Shown: one piece after another, positions 16,077-25,268 of the stretch
Numbering within the stretch: position 1 is the first letter of the stretch
Layout: every line of letters starts with the position of its first letter
Assembly (NCBI GenBank): GCA_019637225.1
Contig: JAHBWC010000067.1
Location: 1 to 50,604, forward strand
Direction of reading: 5' to 3'
Origin: Labilithrix sp.
GTDB taxonomy: Bacteria; Myxococcota_A; Polyangia; Polyangiales; Polyangiaceae
DNA length: 50,604 nt
The notes under the pieces: model-generated
Told to the model about the DNA's origin: nothing
The model's database searches: none
What the model saw: only the letters and a program-made list of their open reading frames with translations
Made by a program: the position numbers and the translations under genes

Positions 16077-17105
16077 TCAGAGGGCGGAGCGCGGATCGGT
16101 CTTCGGGTCGGCGGCGAGATCGCGGAAGCGCGCGGCCTTCGCGTCGTCACGAGGCCAGGGCGAGGGCGGCCCGCCGTGCCCGTCGATCTCGCCCGCCGCG
16201 TACATCTTGGCGAGGTCGCGGCAGGTGCTCCGCAGGCCGAGCACGCACGCGCGCTCGTAAGCGGTCTCCGCCGCCGCGAGGTCGTGCGCCACGCGTGCCT
16301 GATCGCCGAGCTCGAGGCACGCCGACGGCATGGCGAGGTCGCAGGCGCGCACGAGCTTCGTCTTCTGAGCGCCGGTGTCCTTCTCGCGCCCGAGATCCTG
16401 AGCGAGGCGCACGCAGCTCGCGCCCACGCCGCCCGCGCACGCGCGCTCCCGCAGCGCCGTCGCGCGGGCAGGACGGCTGTCGGACGCGGGGTCGGCGAGC
16501 ACGCCGAGGAAGCCGACGGCGATCCCGGACTCGACGGCGCGCGCCGCCAGATGGCATGCGGCCGCTCGCTTGCGGTCGCACGCGGCGAGCAGCGGCGCCT
16601 GGATTCGGTCGCGAATATGTTCCAGCGCGGCGTCGCAAGACGCGCTGCAGCCGGCCGGGCAGCCGATGAGAAACCCGCAGTGGCTCGCGTCGACGCGTAG
16701 GAAGATCGCCCGATCGCGGAAGGGCTCGAGCTCCGTGCACCCGCCGAGGTCGAGGGCCGGTCCGTCGGTCTCGGAGCGCCCGCAGCTCCGCGCGCGGTAC
16801 GCCGCGGCCTTCGCGGGATCGCGCGCCGTGCCGTCGCCCGATTCGTAGATCACGCCGAGGAGGGTGCATGCGTTGGGATCGCCCGCGCACGCCGCGTCGA
16901 GGCGAGCGAGGACGAATGACGTCGGACCCTCCGCCTCGTACGCCCCGAGCGCGGACTCGAACGGCGACGGGCCCGCGTTGACCGCGTCGGCCGCCGTGCA
17001 CGATCGCTGGTCGGCGGGGGTCGTGATCGTGTGCGGCGCCTCGGCGGTGCAGGCCCCGAGCGTGGCCAGCGTGAGAGCACCGACGGATACGAACGGGATG
17101 CGCAC
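16077..17105 (-). CDS. Sel1-like repeat lipoprotein
   Basis: A 342-residue lipoprotein with signal peptide and lipobox LGAC (Cys about residue 19). The body contains Sel1/TPR-like helical repeats rich in Cys and Ala: ACTLLGVIYESGDG, AAACHLAARAVESG, GASCVRLAQDLG, PSACLELGDQAR and STCRDLAKMYAAGE. The regular Cys within the repeats is typical of the periplasmic Cys-containing Sel1 proteins seen in proteobacteria. The start is a GTG at 17105 directly before RIPFVSVG; GAGGGA immediately precedes it. Sel1 repeats usually mediate protein-protein contacts. The gene is divergent from the kinase gene at 17360, with a 254-bp shared upstream region that contains no other gene I can support. Confidence 0.8.
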   Translation of the reverse strand: MRIPFVSVGALTLATLGACTAEAPHTITTPADQRSCTAADAVNAGPSPFESALGAYEAEGPTSFVLARLDAACAGDPNACTLLGVIYESGDGTARDPAKAAAYRARSCGRSETDGPALDLGGCTELEPFRDRAIFLRVDASHCGFLIGCPAGCSASCDAALEHIRDRIQAPLLAACDRKRAAACHLAARAVESGIAVGFLGVLADPASDSRPARATALRERACAGGVGASCVRLAQDLGREKDTGAQKTKLVRACDLAMPSACLELGDQARVAHDLAAAETAYERACVLGLRSTCRDLAKMYAAGEIDGHGGPPSPWPRDDAKAARFRDLAADPKTDPRSAL

Positions 17106-17359
17106 TCCCTCGATCCTACGCAGCGCGCGCGAGGATTTCTCCCTCGGCGGCCCGAGCGGCCCGCGGCGCACGCGCGCCCGGTCCGGCCGGTCTCGTGCCT
17201 GCCGGTCCTCCCGCGCGGGTCCGCCGCCGGGGTCGGCGCTTAGGCTCCAGGGTAGGTCCAGGTGCCGAGCCGACCTTCGCGCCGGAGGGTGCGTCGTCTC
17301 GACCCCAGCCGAGGCAGGGCGCTATCATCCACGACGTGGCGGAGTCCGGAAGAAAGGCG

Positions 17360-19114
17360 ATGCCTTCGGTGCGCGCGCCGAAGGCGCCCCTGCCGCCCGT
17401 CGCGGCGGGGGCGGCTCCTCGTCCGGCGCCTCCTCCGGTCCCCGCGTCGGCGCCGGTGCTCCCGTCGCGACCGCCGTCACGACCGAACGAGCCCGTCTCG
17501 GTTCCGCCTGCGGCGGTGGTGACGGCCGACACCGACATCAACGTGGGCGCGTCCGCGAACGCCGAGACCCGCGTAGGCAGTCTCGCGGCGGTTCACGCCG
17601 TCCCCACCGTCGGCGATCGCATCGGCAAGTACGTCGTCGATCGGCTGATCGGCTCGGGAGGCATGGGCCTCGTCGTGGCCGCCCGCCACGAGGCGCTCGG
17701 CGAGCTCGTCGCGATCAAGCTCCTCCGGCCGAAGGCCGCGGGCGACAAGGTGCACTCCGAGCGGTTTTCCCGCGAGGCGCGCGCGATCATCAAGATCAAG
17801 AGCGAGCACGTCGTGCGCGTGCTCGACGCGGGCACGCTCGACGACAGCGGCGCGCCGTACATCGTGATGGAGTACCTGATCGGCAAGGACCTCGCGGCGA
17901 TCCTCCGCGAGGAGGGGCCGATGTACCCGTCGCGCGCGGCCGACCTCATGCTGCAGGTGTGCGAGGCGGTCGCGAGCGCGCACGCCGTCGGCGTCGTCCA
18001 TCGCGATCTCAAGCCGTCGAACTTCTTCGTCACGCAGCGGGCGGACGGTACGACCCTCGTGAAGGTCCTCGACTTCGGCATCTCCAAGGCGATCGGGCAG
18101 GAGGGCGTCGTCGATCCCAACCTGACCGAGACGCAGGCGGTGTTCGGCTCACCGACGTACATGTCTCCGGAGCAGATCCGGAGCGCCAAGCACGTCGATC
18201 ATCGGAGCGACATCTGGTCGCTCGGCGTCGCGCTCTACGAGCTGCTCACCGGCAAGCTCCCGTTCGCGGCAGACAACGTCGCGGGGCTCCTCGCGTCGAT
18301 CGTCGCGGATCCGCCGTTCTTCCCGCGCGGGTTCGCGCCGAACCTGCCGCAGGAGCTCGAGGCGCTCTTGCTCGCGTGTCTCCAGAAGGACCCGAAGCAG
18401 CGCGTGCAGTCGGTCGTCGAGCTCGCGTGCCGGCTCGCGGCGTTCGCGACGCCCAACGTCGAGACGCACAACCTCGTCGAGCGCATCCAGCGGCTCGCGA
18501 CGAAGACGAGCGGCCAGCACGTGCCGAGCGGAGCGACGACGACGGGGCCGAAGCTCCCGCAGGGGACGTCGCATCCCGACCTCGCGCCGCTGCCGCCGCC
18601 GCCGCCGGGCTCGACGTCGCGGCCGATGGGCATGATGCCGCCGCCCGGCTGGCCGCCGCCCGCCGTGCCGCACGACGCGCACTCGTCGCATGGCCAGTTC
18701 GGCAGCACGGGAACCGACCTCTCGGCCGAGGCGCCTCCGCCGCCGAGCGGACGCAGCGTGTACGCGGGGATCGGCATCGGGCTCGGCGTCGCAGCGCTCC
18801 TCGTCGTGGGCGGTGTCGGCGTCTGGCTCGGCACCCGCCAGGCCGGGAGCTCGTCGAGCGCGTCCACGCCGCCGCCCGAGACGTCCTCGGTCGCGTCGCC
18901 GGCCACGACCGAGCCGCCCGCGCCGCCGCCGTCGTCGGCCGCGCCTCCGCCGAGCGCGATCGCTGCCGGGGCGCCGGTCGGCGCGCCCGCGAGCGCGAAG
19001 CCGAGCTCCCCGGCGGCCGGGCGAAAGGGCGTCCGGCACGGGTCGAAGGGAGCCTCCGGCGGCGCGCCGACGGTGACCCGGGGATCGTCCGATCCGACCA
19101 ACGATCGCTTCTGA
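17360..19114 (+). CDS. Ser/Thr protein kinase, membrane-anchored, Pro-rich linker
   Basis: A 584-residue kinase. An N-terminal Pro/Ala-rich segment (1-80) precedes the kinase domain: glycine loop GSGGMG (98-103), K120 (VAIKLL), HRDLKPSN (214-221), DFG (238-240) and SPTYMSPEQ. The catalytic set is complete. A Pro/Gly-rich linker with runs of proline leads to a transmembrane helix (YAGIGIGLGVAALLVVGG, about 470-490) and a short Ser/Pro/Ala-rich outer tail. The ATG at 17360 has GGAAG 8 nt upstream; an in-frame GTG at 17336 is an alternative. The next two genes follow tightly (55-base gap, then an ATGA overlap) and may form an operon. The downstream TPR/PEGA-type protein is a common neighbour of such kinases in myxobacteria. 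Confidence 0.9.
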   Translation: MPSVRAPKAPLPPVAAGAAPRPAPPPVPASAPVLPSRPPSRPNEPVSVPPAAVVTADTDINVGASANAETRVGSLAAVHAVPTVGDRIGKYVVDRLIGSGGMGLVVAARHEALGELVAIKLLRPKAAGDKVHSERFSREARAIIKIKSEHVVRVLDAGTLDDSGAPYIVMEYLIGKDLAAILREEGPMYPSRAADLMLQVCEAVASAHAVGVVHRDLKPSNFFVTQRADGTTLVKVLDFGISKAIGQEGVVDPNLTETQAVFGSPTYMSPEQIRSAKHVDHRSDIWSLGVALYELLTGKLPFAADNVAGLLASIVADPPFFPRGFAPNLPQELEALLLACLQKDPKQRVQSVVELACRLAAFATPNVETHNLVERIQRLATKTSGQHVPSGATTTGPKLPQGTSHPDLAPLPPPPPGSTSRPMGMMPPPGWPPPAVPHDAHSSHGQFGSTGTDLSAEAPPPPSGRSVYAGIGIGLGVAALLVVGGVGVWLGTRQAGSSSSASTPPPETSSVASPATTEPPAPPPSSAAPPPSAIAAGAPVGAPASAKPSSPAAGRKGVRHGSKGASGGAPTVTRGSSDPTNDRF

Positions 19115-19169
19115 CGAAACTGCCCCCAGCCGCGGCGCCTGTTGCTACGCTGACGGGTGAGTACCGCGG

Positions 19170-20240
19170 ATGCACCTTCGCTACCGGAGCTCGGCTTCGC
19201 TGGACGGCGTCCACGGAGGTCGATGCGGGTTCGGCGCGGGCCGGACCCCGACGAAGCGGCGCGCCTCGCGCGTCGCGTGGCTCGCGTGTGTCGCTTGCCT
19301 CGCGCTCACCGGCGCGGCGCATGCGGACAAGATGACCGACGCCGAGGAGCTCTTCCGCCGGGCCAAGGGCCTGATGGCAGCGAAGAAGGACCGTGATGCC
19401 TGTCCGCTGCTCGAGGAGAGCCAGAAGCTCGATCCGCAGATGGGTACGCTCCTCAACCTCGCCATCTGCCACGAGAACGTCGGAAAGACCGCGTCGGCGT
19501 GGGGCGAGTTCCGCGCCGTCGAACAGCAGGCGCGCGCCGCGAACCGGGAGGACCGCGTGAAGCTCGCCCGCGATCGCGCCGCGAAGCTCGAGCCCCGGCT
19601 CGCGCGCGTCAAGATCGTCGTCCCCGCGGACGCGAGGGTCGCCGGGCTGGTCATCAAGGTGGACGGCGAGGCGAAGGGCGAGCCGCTCTGGTCGGGCGTC
19701 GCGGTCGATCCCGGGGTCCGCACGATCGAGGCGAGCGCCCCCGGAAAGCTGCCGAAGACGGTGACGGTGAGGGTCGAGGCCGAGGGCTCGGTCGTTCCGG
19801 TCACGGTCCCGCCGCTCGAGGACGAGCCGGCGGCCGCCCCGCCGATCGCGATCGATCCCGACGCCGACCGCGCGAAGGACGAAGAGTACGCCGCGAACCG
19901 ATCGCGACATACGACCGGGGTCGTCGTCGGCGCGATCGGCGTCGCCGCGATGGCCGCCGGCGGCGTCTTCGGCGTGCTCGCCATCATGAACGACGGCGAC
20001 GCGGCGAAGGCCTGTCCCGCGCCGTGCATCGCCGGGACGAACGAGGCGAGGGCCGCCGACGACACGACCGATCGCGCGCTCCTCTTCGCCAACGTCGCGA
20101 ACGTCGCGATCCCGGTGGGGCTCATCGTGGCGGCCATCGGAGGCTACATGGCGCTCAGCGCCGGTCCGACCGAGAAGCCGACGGCGCGCGCGCTCCTCAC
20201 TCCGCGTCCGGGCGGCGCGTCGCTCGCGGTGAGCTGGTGA
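19170..20240 (+). CDS. TPR-like protein with PEGA-type domain and two C-terminal membrane helices
   Basis: A 356-residue protein. A long basic N-region is followed by a signal sequence (WLACVACLALTGAAHA, about 37-52). Residues about 56-130 look like a TPR unit (AEELFRRAKGLMAAKK, LLEESQKLDPQMGTLLNLAICHE) as in the many myxobacterial envelope proteins of this type. A PEGA-like beta segment follows (VKIVVPADARVAG, IKVDGE, VDPGVRTIEASAPG). Two hydrophobic helices lie near the C-terminus (GVVVGAIGVAAMAAGGVFG and VAIPVGLIVAAIGGYMAL). The stop codon overlaps the start of the next gene (ATGA). Role unknown; the domain set suggests an envelope scaffold coupled to the upstream kinase. Confidence 0.78.
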   Translation: MHLRYRSSASLDGVHGGRCGFGAGRTPTKRRASRVAWLACVACLALTGAAHADKMTDAEELFRRAKGLMAAKKDRDACPLLEESQKLDPQMGTLLNLAICHENVGKTASAWGEFRAVEQQARAANREDRVKLARDRAAKLEPRLARVKIVVPADARVAGLVIKVDGEAKGEPLWSGVAVDPGVRTIEASAPGKLPKTVTVRVEAEGSVVPVTVPPLEDEPAAAPPIAIDPDADRAKDEEYAANRSRHTTGVVVGAIGVAAMAAGGVFGVLAIMNDGDAAKACPAPCIAGTNEARAADDTTDRALLFANVANVAIPVGLIVAAIGGYMALSAGPTEKPTARALLTPRPGGASLAVSW

Positions 20241-21400
20241 TGCGAAGGCAGCGAGCCCTCCTTGCGGCGGCCGTGGCCGGGCTCGCCGTCGTCGCGTGTC
20301 AGGTCGTCGCCGGCATCGAGCCGGTCGAGAAAGTGCAGCGCGACGCGCTCGACGGTGGGGGGAGCGACGCGCGCGGCGGTCAGGCCGACGCCGACGCCGA
20401 TCCGTGCAAGCACGCGGTGCCGCCGCCCGAGCCCGACAAGGATGACGATCGCGACACGGAGCTGCCGCCGTTCTACCTCGCGCTTCGTACGCTCAACGTG
20501 GTCGCGAGGGACGGAGAGACCTACCGCGGCTTCGATCTCGACGGCGTCTGCACCTGCGACAAGCGCCCCGGCACGGCCTCGGAGGGCAAGTCGTCGTGCA
20601 CGCCGAAGCTGAAGGACTGCGACCTCGACGGCGGCATCGACAACCGGGCCGCCTCGCTGTTCGAGCAGTTCGCGCCGACGGGCTTCTCGCCGAGCGACGC
20701 GGCCAACAACGGCATCGCCGGCGGCAAGCGCGGCCTCTTGCTCTACATCAAGGGCTACAACGGCAAGCCGAACGACCGTCAGGTCACGGTCGGCGCGATG
20801 ATCAGCCACGGTATCCTCGACGGCAGCGGCTGCGGGACGACGAGCGGCGGCGATCGCTCGCCGCCCGGCTGGTGCGGGACGGACCTCTGGTCGTACCCGG
20901 TCGAGTACGTCAAGCCGACCACGAAGGAGCCGCTCTTCCAGGGCAACGGCTACGTCAACGACGGTACGCTCGTGTTCCGCAGCGATCTGCCGGTCACGAT
21001 GTTCTTCGGCGGGACGACGATTACGTTCGGCTCGCCCATCGCCGCGGGCAGGATCGCGAAGAACGCGGCCGGTCTCTGGACCTTCGACGCGCTGCTCAGC
21101 GGGCGCATCCCCGTGACGGAGCTGCTCGCCGCCACGGGCGGCTTCAACGCGCCGAACGACGAGACCGCCAGGCTCTGCAATTCGCCGTTCTTCACCACCG
21201 TGAAGAAGACGCTCTGCGACGCGGTCGACATCAACCGCACGAGCGTCCTCGATTTCGAGGAGGGCGCCTGCGACGCCGTCTCGTCCGCGCTCGCCTTCAC
21301 GGCCGAGCAGGCCTCGGTGGGCGACGAGCGAACGGAGCCGACGGAGGACAGCGTGTGCTCGAAGGACAACGTCCCGGCCGGCCTCTACACCTGCCCCTGA
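20240..21400 (+). CDS. Lipoprotein of unknown function
   Basis: A 386-residue protein with a short signal and lipobox VVAC (Cys20), followed by Gly/Asp-rich sequence. The body contains acidic segments with aspartates in a calcium-loop-like pattern (CDLDGGIDN), several Cys, and Gly-rich beta segments (GTTITFGSP, LLLYIKGYNGKPND). It ends in YTCP. I do not recognise a named domain. Its ATG overlaps the stop of the TPR/PEGA-type gene by one base, so translation is probably coupled and the two products may work together. Confidence 0.75.
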   Translation: MRRQRALLAAAVAGLAVVACQVVAGIEPVEKVQRDALDGGGSDARGGQADADADPCKHAVPPPEPDKDDDRDTELPPFYLALRTLNVVARDGETYRGFDLDGVCTCDKRPGTASEGKSSCTPKLKDCDLDGGIDNRAASLFEQFAPTGFSPSDAANNGIAGGKRGLLLYIKGYNGKPNDRQVTVGAMISHGILDGSGCGTTSGGDRSPPGWCGTDLWSYPVEYVKPTTKEPLFQGNGYVNDGTLVFRSDLPVTMFFGGTTITFGSPIAAGRIAKNAAGLWTFDALLSGRIPVTELLAATGGFNAPNDETARLCNSPFFTTVKKTLCDAVDINRTSVLDFEEGACDAVSSALAFTAEQASVGDERTEPTEDSVCSKDNVPAGLYTCP

Positions 21401-21429
21401 GCGTGCCCCTCCTGTCCTCGAGGGCGCGG

Positions 21430-21445
21430 CCGAGCCGCCGCTCGG
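21430..21445 (+). terminator. Hairpin after the lipoprotein gene
   Basis: CCGAGC and GCTCGG pair around a 4-nt loop, 30 bases past the stop at 21400, inside a longer GC-rich inverted region. There is no T-tract. Confidence 0.35.
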
Positions 21446-21493
21446 GGCGCGGCCGCGTCCCGGACGCCTCGTGCCGTCTGCCCGCTCGCGGAC

Positions 21494-21570
21494 CTCGGCC
21501 CCTTGGTGCGAACAGCTGTTGCTCTCACCCCGGGGCAGTGGTAATCGCCTCCATCATCGGTGGGGCCGAG
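21494..21570 (+). promoter_or_regulatory. Candidate structured leader RNA upstream of the SNF2 helicase gene
   Basis: A perfect 9-bp outer stem (CTCGGCCCC / GGGGCCGAG) closes 59 nt that contain further pairing potential (GGTG with CACC; GGC with GCC). It ends about 120 bases before the TTG start at 21689. The core is less GC-rich than its surroundings. I cannot match it to a known riboswitch family. Confidence 0.4.
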
Positions 21571-21688
21571 ATCCTCGCAACGTCGCCGACGCGACGTTCC
21601 GGCGAGTACCTCCGCCCCGACCTCATCAGCCCTCGCCCCTGCCCGAAGGCAGAAGGAAAGGCGCGCCTCTCCGGCGTGACCCCCGCGA

Positions 21689-24600
21689 TTGTCGACCCCG
21701 TTCACGGAAGCGCTGAGCCAGCTCAACGACCGCGCATTGCGCCGGCTCCTGGGCGCGCGCGCGTTCCTGCGCGGCTACGACTACGTGCGGAGGCAGGCGG
21801 TCTCGGACGTCCAGATGGAGGAGATCTCCGCGCGCGGCGCCGTGCGGGGGACCGATCCCGATCCGTACGCCGTCAAGCTCCAGGTGACGCCGGCAGGCTT
21901 CACGTCGGAGTGCTCATGCCCGGCCTTCCCGAAGATCAACGGCCACTGCAAGCACGTGGCGGCGCTGCTCATCGCGCTCCGTGACCAGGTGCGGCCGAAG
22001 CAGCCGCGCCCCGAGCCGCCGCAGAACGGCGCCGCGTCGATGCCCCACCCGACGGCCTCGACCGCCGACCTGGACGGGCTCGCGGGCGGCGGGGGCAGCC
22101 GTCGCGCCCGACGTCGCGCTCGAAAGCTCGCGGCCCAGCGCGCCGGCGGCGGCGCCAGCACGCCGGGCGGCGGCCGTCCCGGCTTCACCGTCGAAGGCAC
22201 CGGCGGCGGGCGCAGCGCCACCGGCGTCGACGCGTGGATCGCGGAGCCGATGCCGCCCGCGCCGAAGACGATCGAGTACCGCATGCAGGTGCGTCCCTCG
22301 ACGCTGACGGTCTCGATCCTCGATCCGGACGCCCGCACGCCGCTCTCGGCGACGGCGCTCCTCGCGTTCCAGGCGCAGAAGCCGACGGCCGACCGCGACG
22401 CGCTCCGCGTGCTCGCGCGCCACGAGGCCGACGGGCCGAGGCGCGTCGGCGTCGAGGTCCGCGCCGAGGACGCCGCGGAGCTCTTGCCGTTCCTGAAGGG
22501 CCGGCGCGTCATCCTCGAGCCGCAGATGATGGAGCTCCGCTTCGGCGACGAGCCGCTCCGCCCGCGCTTCGACCTCGAGCTCAGCCAGGACGGCCAGCAG
22601 GTGCTCGTGAAGGCGGCGTTCCAGCGCGCCGGCGATCCGCGAAAGTTCACGACGAATCAGGGCGGCTGGTTCGAGGGCAGCCCCGGCTGGCACGTCGACG
22701 CGCAGGAGGGCTGGGCCCGCCCGCTCGACCGTCGCGTCTCGCCCGGAGCCATCCGCCGCCTGATGCGCGCGCCGACGATCGCCGAGTCGATCGACAACCT
22801 GCCGTCGCTCATCGCGCAGGGCCTCCCGCGCGTCGCGCTCGAGGTCGGCGCGGAGCTCCCGGACCTCTCGCAGGTCGCCGACGTCGTCGACATCGCGCCG
22901 ACCTTCCGGCTCCGCGCCGGCGGGACGCTCACCGAGGCGCGCGTGTCGCTCCGCGCCGCCTACGAGGACGTCGAGATCGACGTCCGCGCCGACGGGATGA
23001 CGCCTCCGGTCATCGTCAAGGCGCCCAAGGTCGCCGGCGGCGACGAGCAGGACGAAGAGCTCGGGCGCGGTCCGCGCCGCGTTCGCGCCGACAAGCGCGC
23101 CACGGTCATCCGCTGCGACATCGCCGCCCAGCAGGAGGCGACGAGCAAGCTCCGCGCGCTCGGCCTGAAGGCCGACGAGGACGGGCAGGTCTTCCTCGCG
23201 CGCGGCGACGACGCCCTCCAGTTCTGGACCGAGGCCGTCGGCGCGCTCCCCGAGGAGTGGGACCTCTTCATTCCGGACGACCTCGTCGACGTGCAGGTGC
23301 GCTCGACGTCGCTCCAGGCGAACGCGCGCGTCTCGAGCGGCGTCGACTGGCTCTCGCTCCGCCTCACGTTCGAGTCGGACGGCATCGCCGTCACGCAGGA
23401 CGAGCTCGCGCGCTGCCTCGCCGAGGGACGCCGCTACGTCCGGCTCTCGGACGGCTCGTTCGCGAAGCTCGATCCCGACAAGGTGAAGGCCGTCCTCCTC
23501 CGCCAGGCGGAGATCCTCGCGACCAGCGGCGCGCAGGGCGGAAAGCTCCCGCTCTCGCAGGCGGGCCGCATCCAGGAGCTGCTCGAGCAGGTCGGCAAGT
23601 CCCACGTCTCCGACGGCGCGAAGGACCTCTTCAAGAAGCTCCAGGACGTCGACGAGATCAAGGTCGTCAAGAAGCCGCGCAACCTCAAGGCGCAGCTCCG
23701 TCCGTACCAGGAGCAGGGCTTTCAGTGGCTCCACTTCCTGCACGACATCGCGTCGGGCGGCATCCTCGCCGACGACATGGGTCTCGGGAAGACGATCCAG
23801 ACCATCGCGCTCATGCTCTCGATCAAGAGCGCGGTCGAGAAGGACGCGAAGGCCGACGGTAAGAAGAAGTTCAAGGCGCTCATCGTCGCGCCGACCAGCG
23901 TCGTGACGAACTGGGAGCGCGAGCTCGACAAGTTCGCGCCGTCGCTCAAGCACATGGTGTGGCACGGCAGCGAGCGCAAGGAGCGCACCGACGAGCTCGA
24001 GGACGCCGACGTCGTCATCACGAGCTACGCGCTGCTCCGCCGTGACGAGGAGCTCCTCGCGAAGCTCGATCTCACCTACGCGATCCTCGACGAGGCGCAG
24101 AACATCAAGAACCCGCTCAGCGCGACGGCGCGCGCGGCGAAGCGCCTGAAGGCGCAGCGCCGCCTCGCGCTCACCGGCACGCCGATCGAAAACCGCCTGT
24201 CCGAGATCTGGTCGATCTTCGACTTCGTCAGCCCGGGGCTCCTCGGCCCGCTCGACAAGTTCGAGGAGCGCTACGCGCGGCCGATCGACAACGGCGACGC
24301 CAAGGCGGCCATGCGGCTCCGCGCGACCATTCACCCGTTCATCCTCCGCCGCACCAAGGCCGAGGTCGCCAAGGACCTGCCGGAGAAGATCGAGAGCGAC
24401 CAGTTCTGCGAGCTCACCGGCGAGCAGTCGTCGCTCTACGGCGCCGTCCTCAAGGAGGTCCGCGCGCAGGTCATGGGCGAGGTCGAGCGCCAAGGCATGG
24501 CGAAGAGCCACATCCAGATCCTCGCCGGTCTCACGCGGCTCCGTCAGGCCGCGTGCGATCCGCGTCTGCTCGGCCTCCCGCGCGAGTTCGGTGACGTCGA

Positions 24601-25114
24601 CTCGGGCAAGCTCGTCGCGCTCCGCGAGCTCATCCAGACCTCGGTCGAGGGCGGACACCGCGTCCTCGTGTTCAGCCAGTTCGTGAGCATGCTCACGATC
24701 ATCCGTCGCGCGATGGAAGAGGACGGCGTCGCGTACGAGTACCTCGACGGCTCGACGAAGGACCGCCAGGGGCGCGTCGAGAACTTCCAGAGCGAGGACG
24801 GACCGCCGGTGTTCCTCATCTCGCTGAAGGCGGGCGGCTCCGGCCTGAACCTGACGGCGGCCGACACCGTGATCCACTTCGACCCGTGGTGGAACCCTGC
24901 GGTCGAAGACCAGGCGACCGACCGGGCCCACCGCATCGGGCAGACGAAGGTCGTGACGACCTACCGCCTGATCGCGAAGGGGACGATCGAAGAGAAGATC
25001 CTCGAGCTCGGCGGGAAGAAGCGCGAGCTCGTGGGCGCGGTGCTGAGCGAGGACGTCGGCGGCGCGAAGAAGCTGACGAAGGGCGACCTCGAAGAGCTTT
25101 TCCGGTTCGACTGA
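21689..25114 (+). CDS. SNF2/DEAD-like helicase with N-terminal SWIM zinc finger
   Basis: An 1141-residue Swi2/Snf2-family ATPase. Residues 75-89 form a SWIM zinc finger (CSC followed after nine residues by CKH: C75, C77, C87, H89), a DNA/protein-binding module. The middle (about 110-640) holds a linker with Gly/Arg/Ala runs and a family-specific region. The motor follows: motif I DDMGLGKT (about 692-700), motif II DEAQ (about 801), motif III LTGTPIENRLSE, and the C-terminal RecA lobe with LVFSQFVSM, GLNLTAADTV and motif VI DRAHRIGQ (about 1077). It probably remodels nucleoprotein complexes, such as stalled RNA polymerase or repair complexes, like other bacterial SNF2 proteins. The start is TTG at 21689; no in-frame ATG or GTG lies nearby. 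Single-gene unit. Confidence 0.9.
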   Translation: MSTPFTEALSQLNDRALRRLLGARAFLRGYDYVRRQAVSDVQMEEISARGAVRGTDPDPYAVKLQVTPAGFTSECSCPAFPKINGHCKHVAALLIALRDQVRPKQPRPEPPQNGAASMPHPTASTADLDGLAGGGGSRRARRRARKLAAQRAGGGASTPGGGRPGFTVEGTGGGRSATGVDAWIAEPMPPAPKTIEYRMQVRPSTLTVSILDPDARTPLSATALLAFQAQKPTADRDALRVLARHEADGPRRVGVEVRAEDAAELLPFLKGRRVILEPQMMELRFGDEPLRPRFDLELSQDGQQVLVKAAFQRAGDPRKFTTNQGGWFEGSPGWHVDAQEGWARPLDRRVSPGAIRRLMRAPTIAESIDNLPSLIAQGLPRVALEVGAELPDLSQVADVVDIAPTFRLRAGGTLTEARVSLRAAYEDVEIDVRADGMTPPVIVKAPKVAGGDEQDEELGRGPRRVRADKRATVIRCDIAAQQEATSKLRALGLKADEDGQVFLARGDDALQFWTEAVGALPEEWDLFIPDDLVDVQVRSTSLQANARVSSGVDWLSLRLTFESDGIAVTQDELARCLAEGRRYVRLSDGSFAKLDPDKVKAVLLRQAEILATSGAQGGKLPLSQAGRIQELLEQVGKSHVSDGAKDLFKKLQDVDEIKVVKKPRNLKAQLRPYQEQGFQWLHFLHDIASGGILADDMGLGKTIQTIALMLSIKSAVEKDAKADGKKKFKALIVAPTSVVTNWERELDKFAPSLKHMVWHGSERKERTDELEDADVVITSYALLRRDEELLAKLDLTYAILDEAQNIKNPLSATARAAKRLKAQRRLALTGTPIENRLSEIWSIFDFVSPGLLGPLDKFEERYARPIDNGDAKAAMRLRATIHPFILRRTKAEVAKDLPEKIESDQFCELTGEQSSLYGAVLKEVRAQVMGEVERQGMAKSHIQILAGLTRLRQAACDPRLLGLPREFGDVDSGKLVALRELIQTSVEGGHRVLVFSQFVSMLTIIRRAMEEDGVAYEYLDGSTKDRQGRVENFQSEDGPPVFLISLKAGGSGLNLTAADTVIHFDPWWNPAVEDQATDRAHRIGQTKVVTTYRLIAKGTIEEKILELGGKKRELVGAVLSEDVGGAKKLTKGDLEELFRFD

Positions 25115-25268
25115 CGGCGCGACGCGCCGTCCGGTCGACGGGGCGCGGGGCCGACCGGGAGGTGGGCGATCGCGCCGGCGAGGGCGTCCCCGAGGCGCGT
25201 TTTGCCCGGCTGGGGCGGGGCGGCGGCGACGGTGGCGCGGACGGGCGGTCGCGGGTAGGCTCGGCCCG

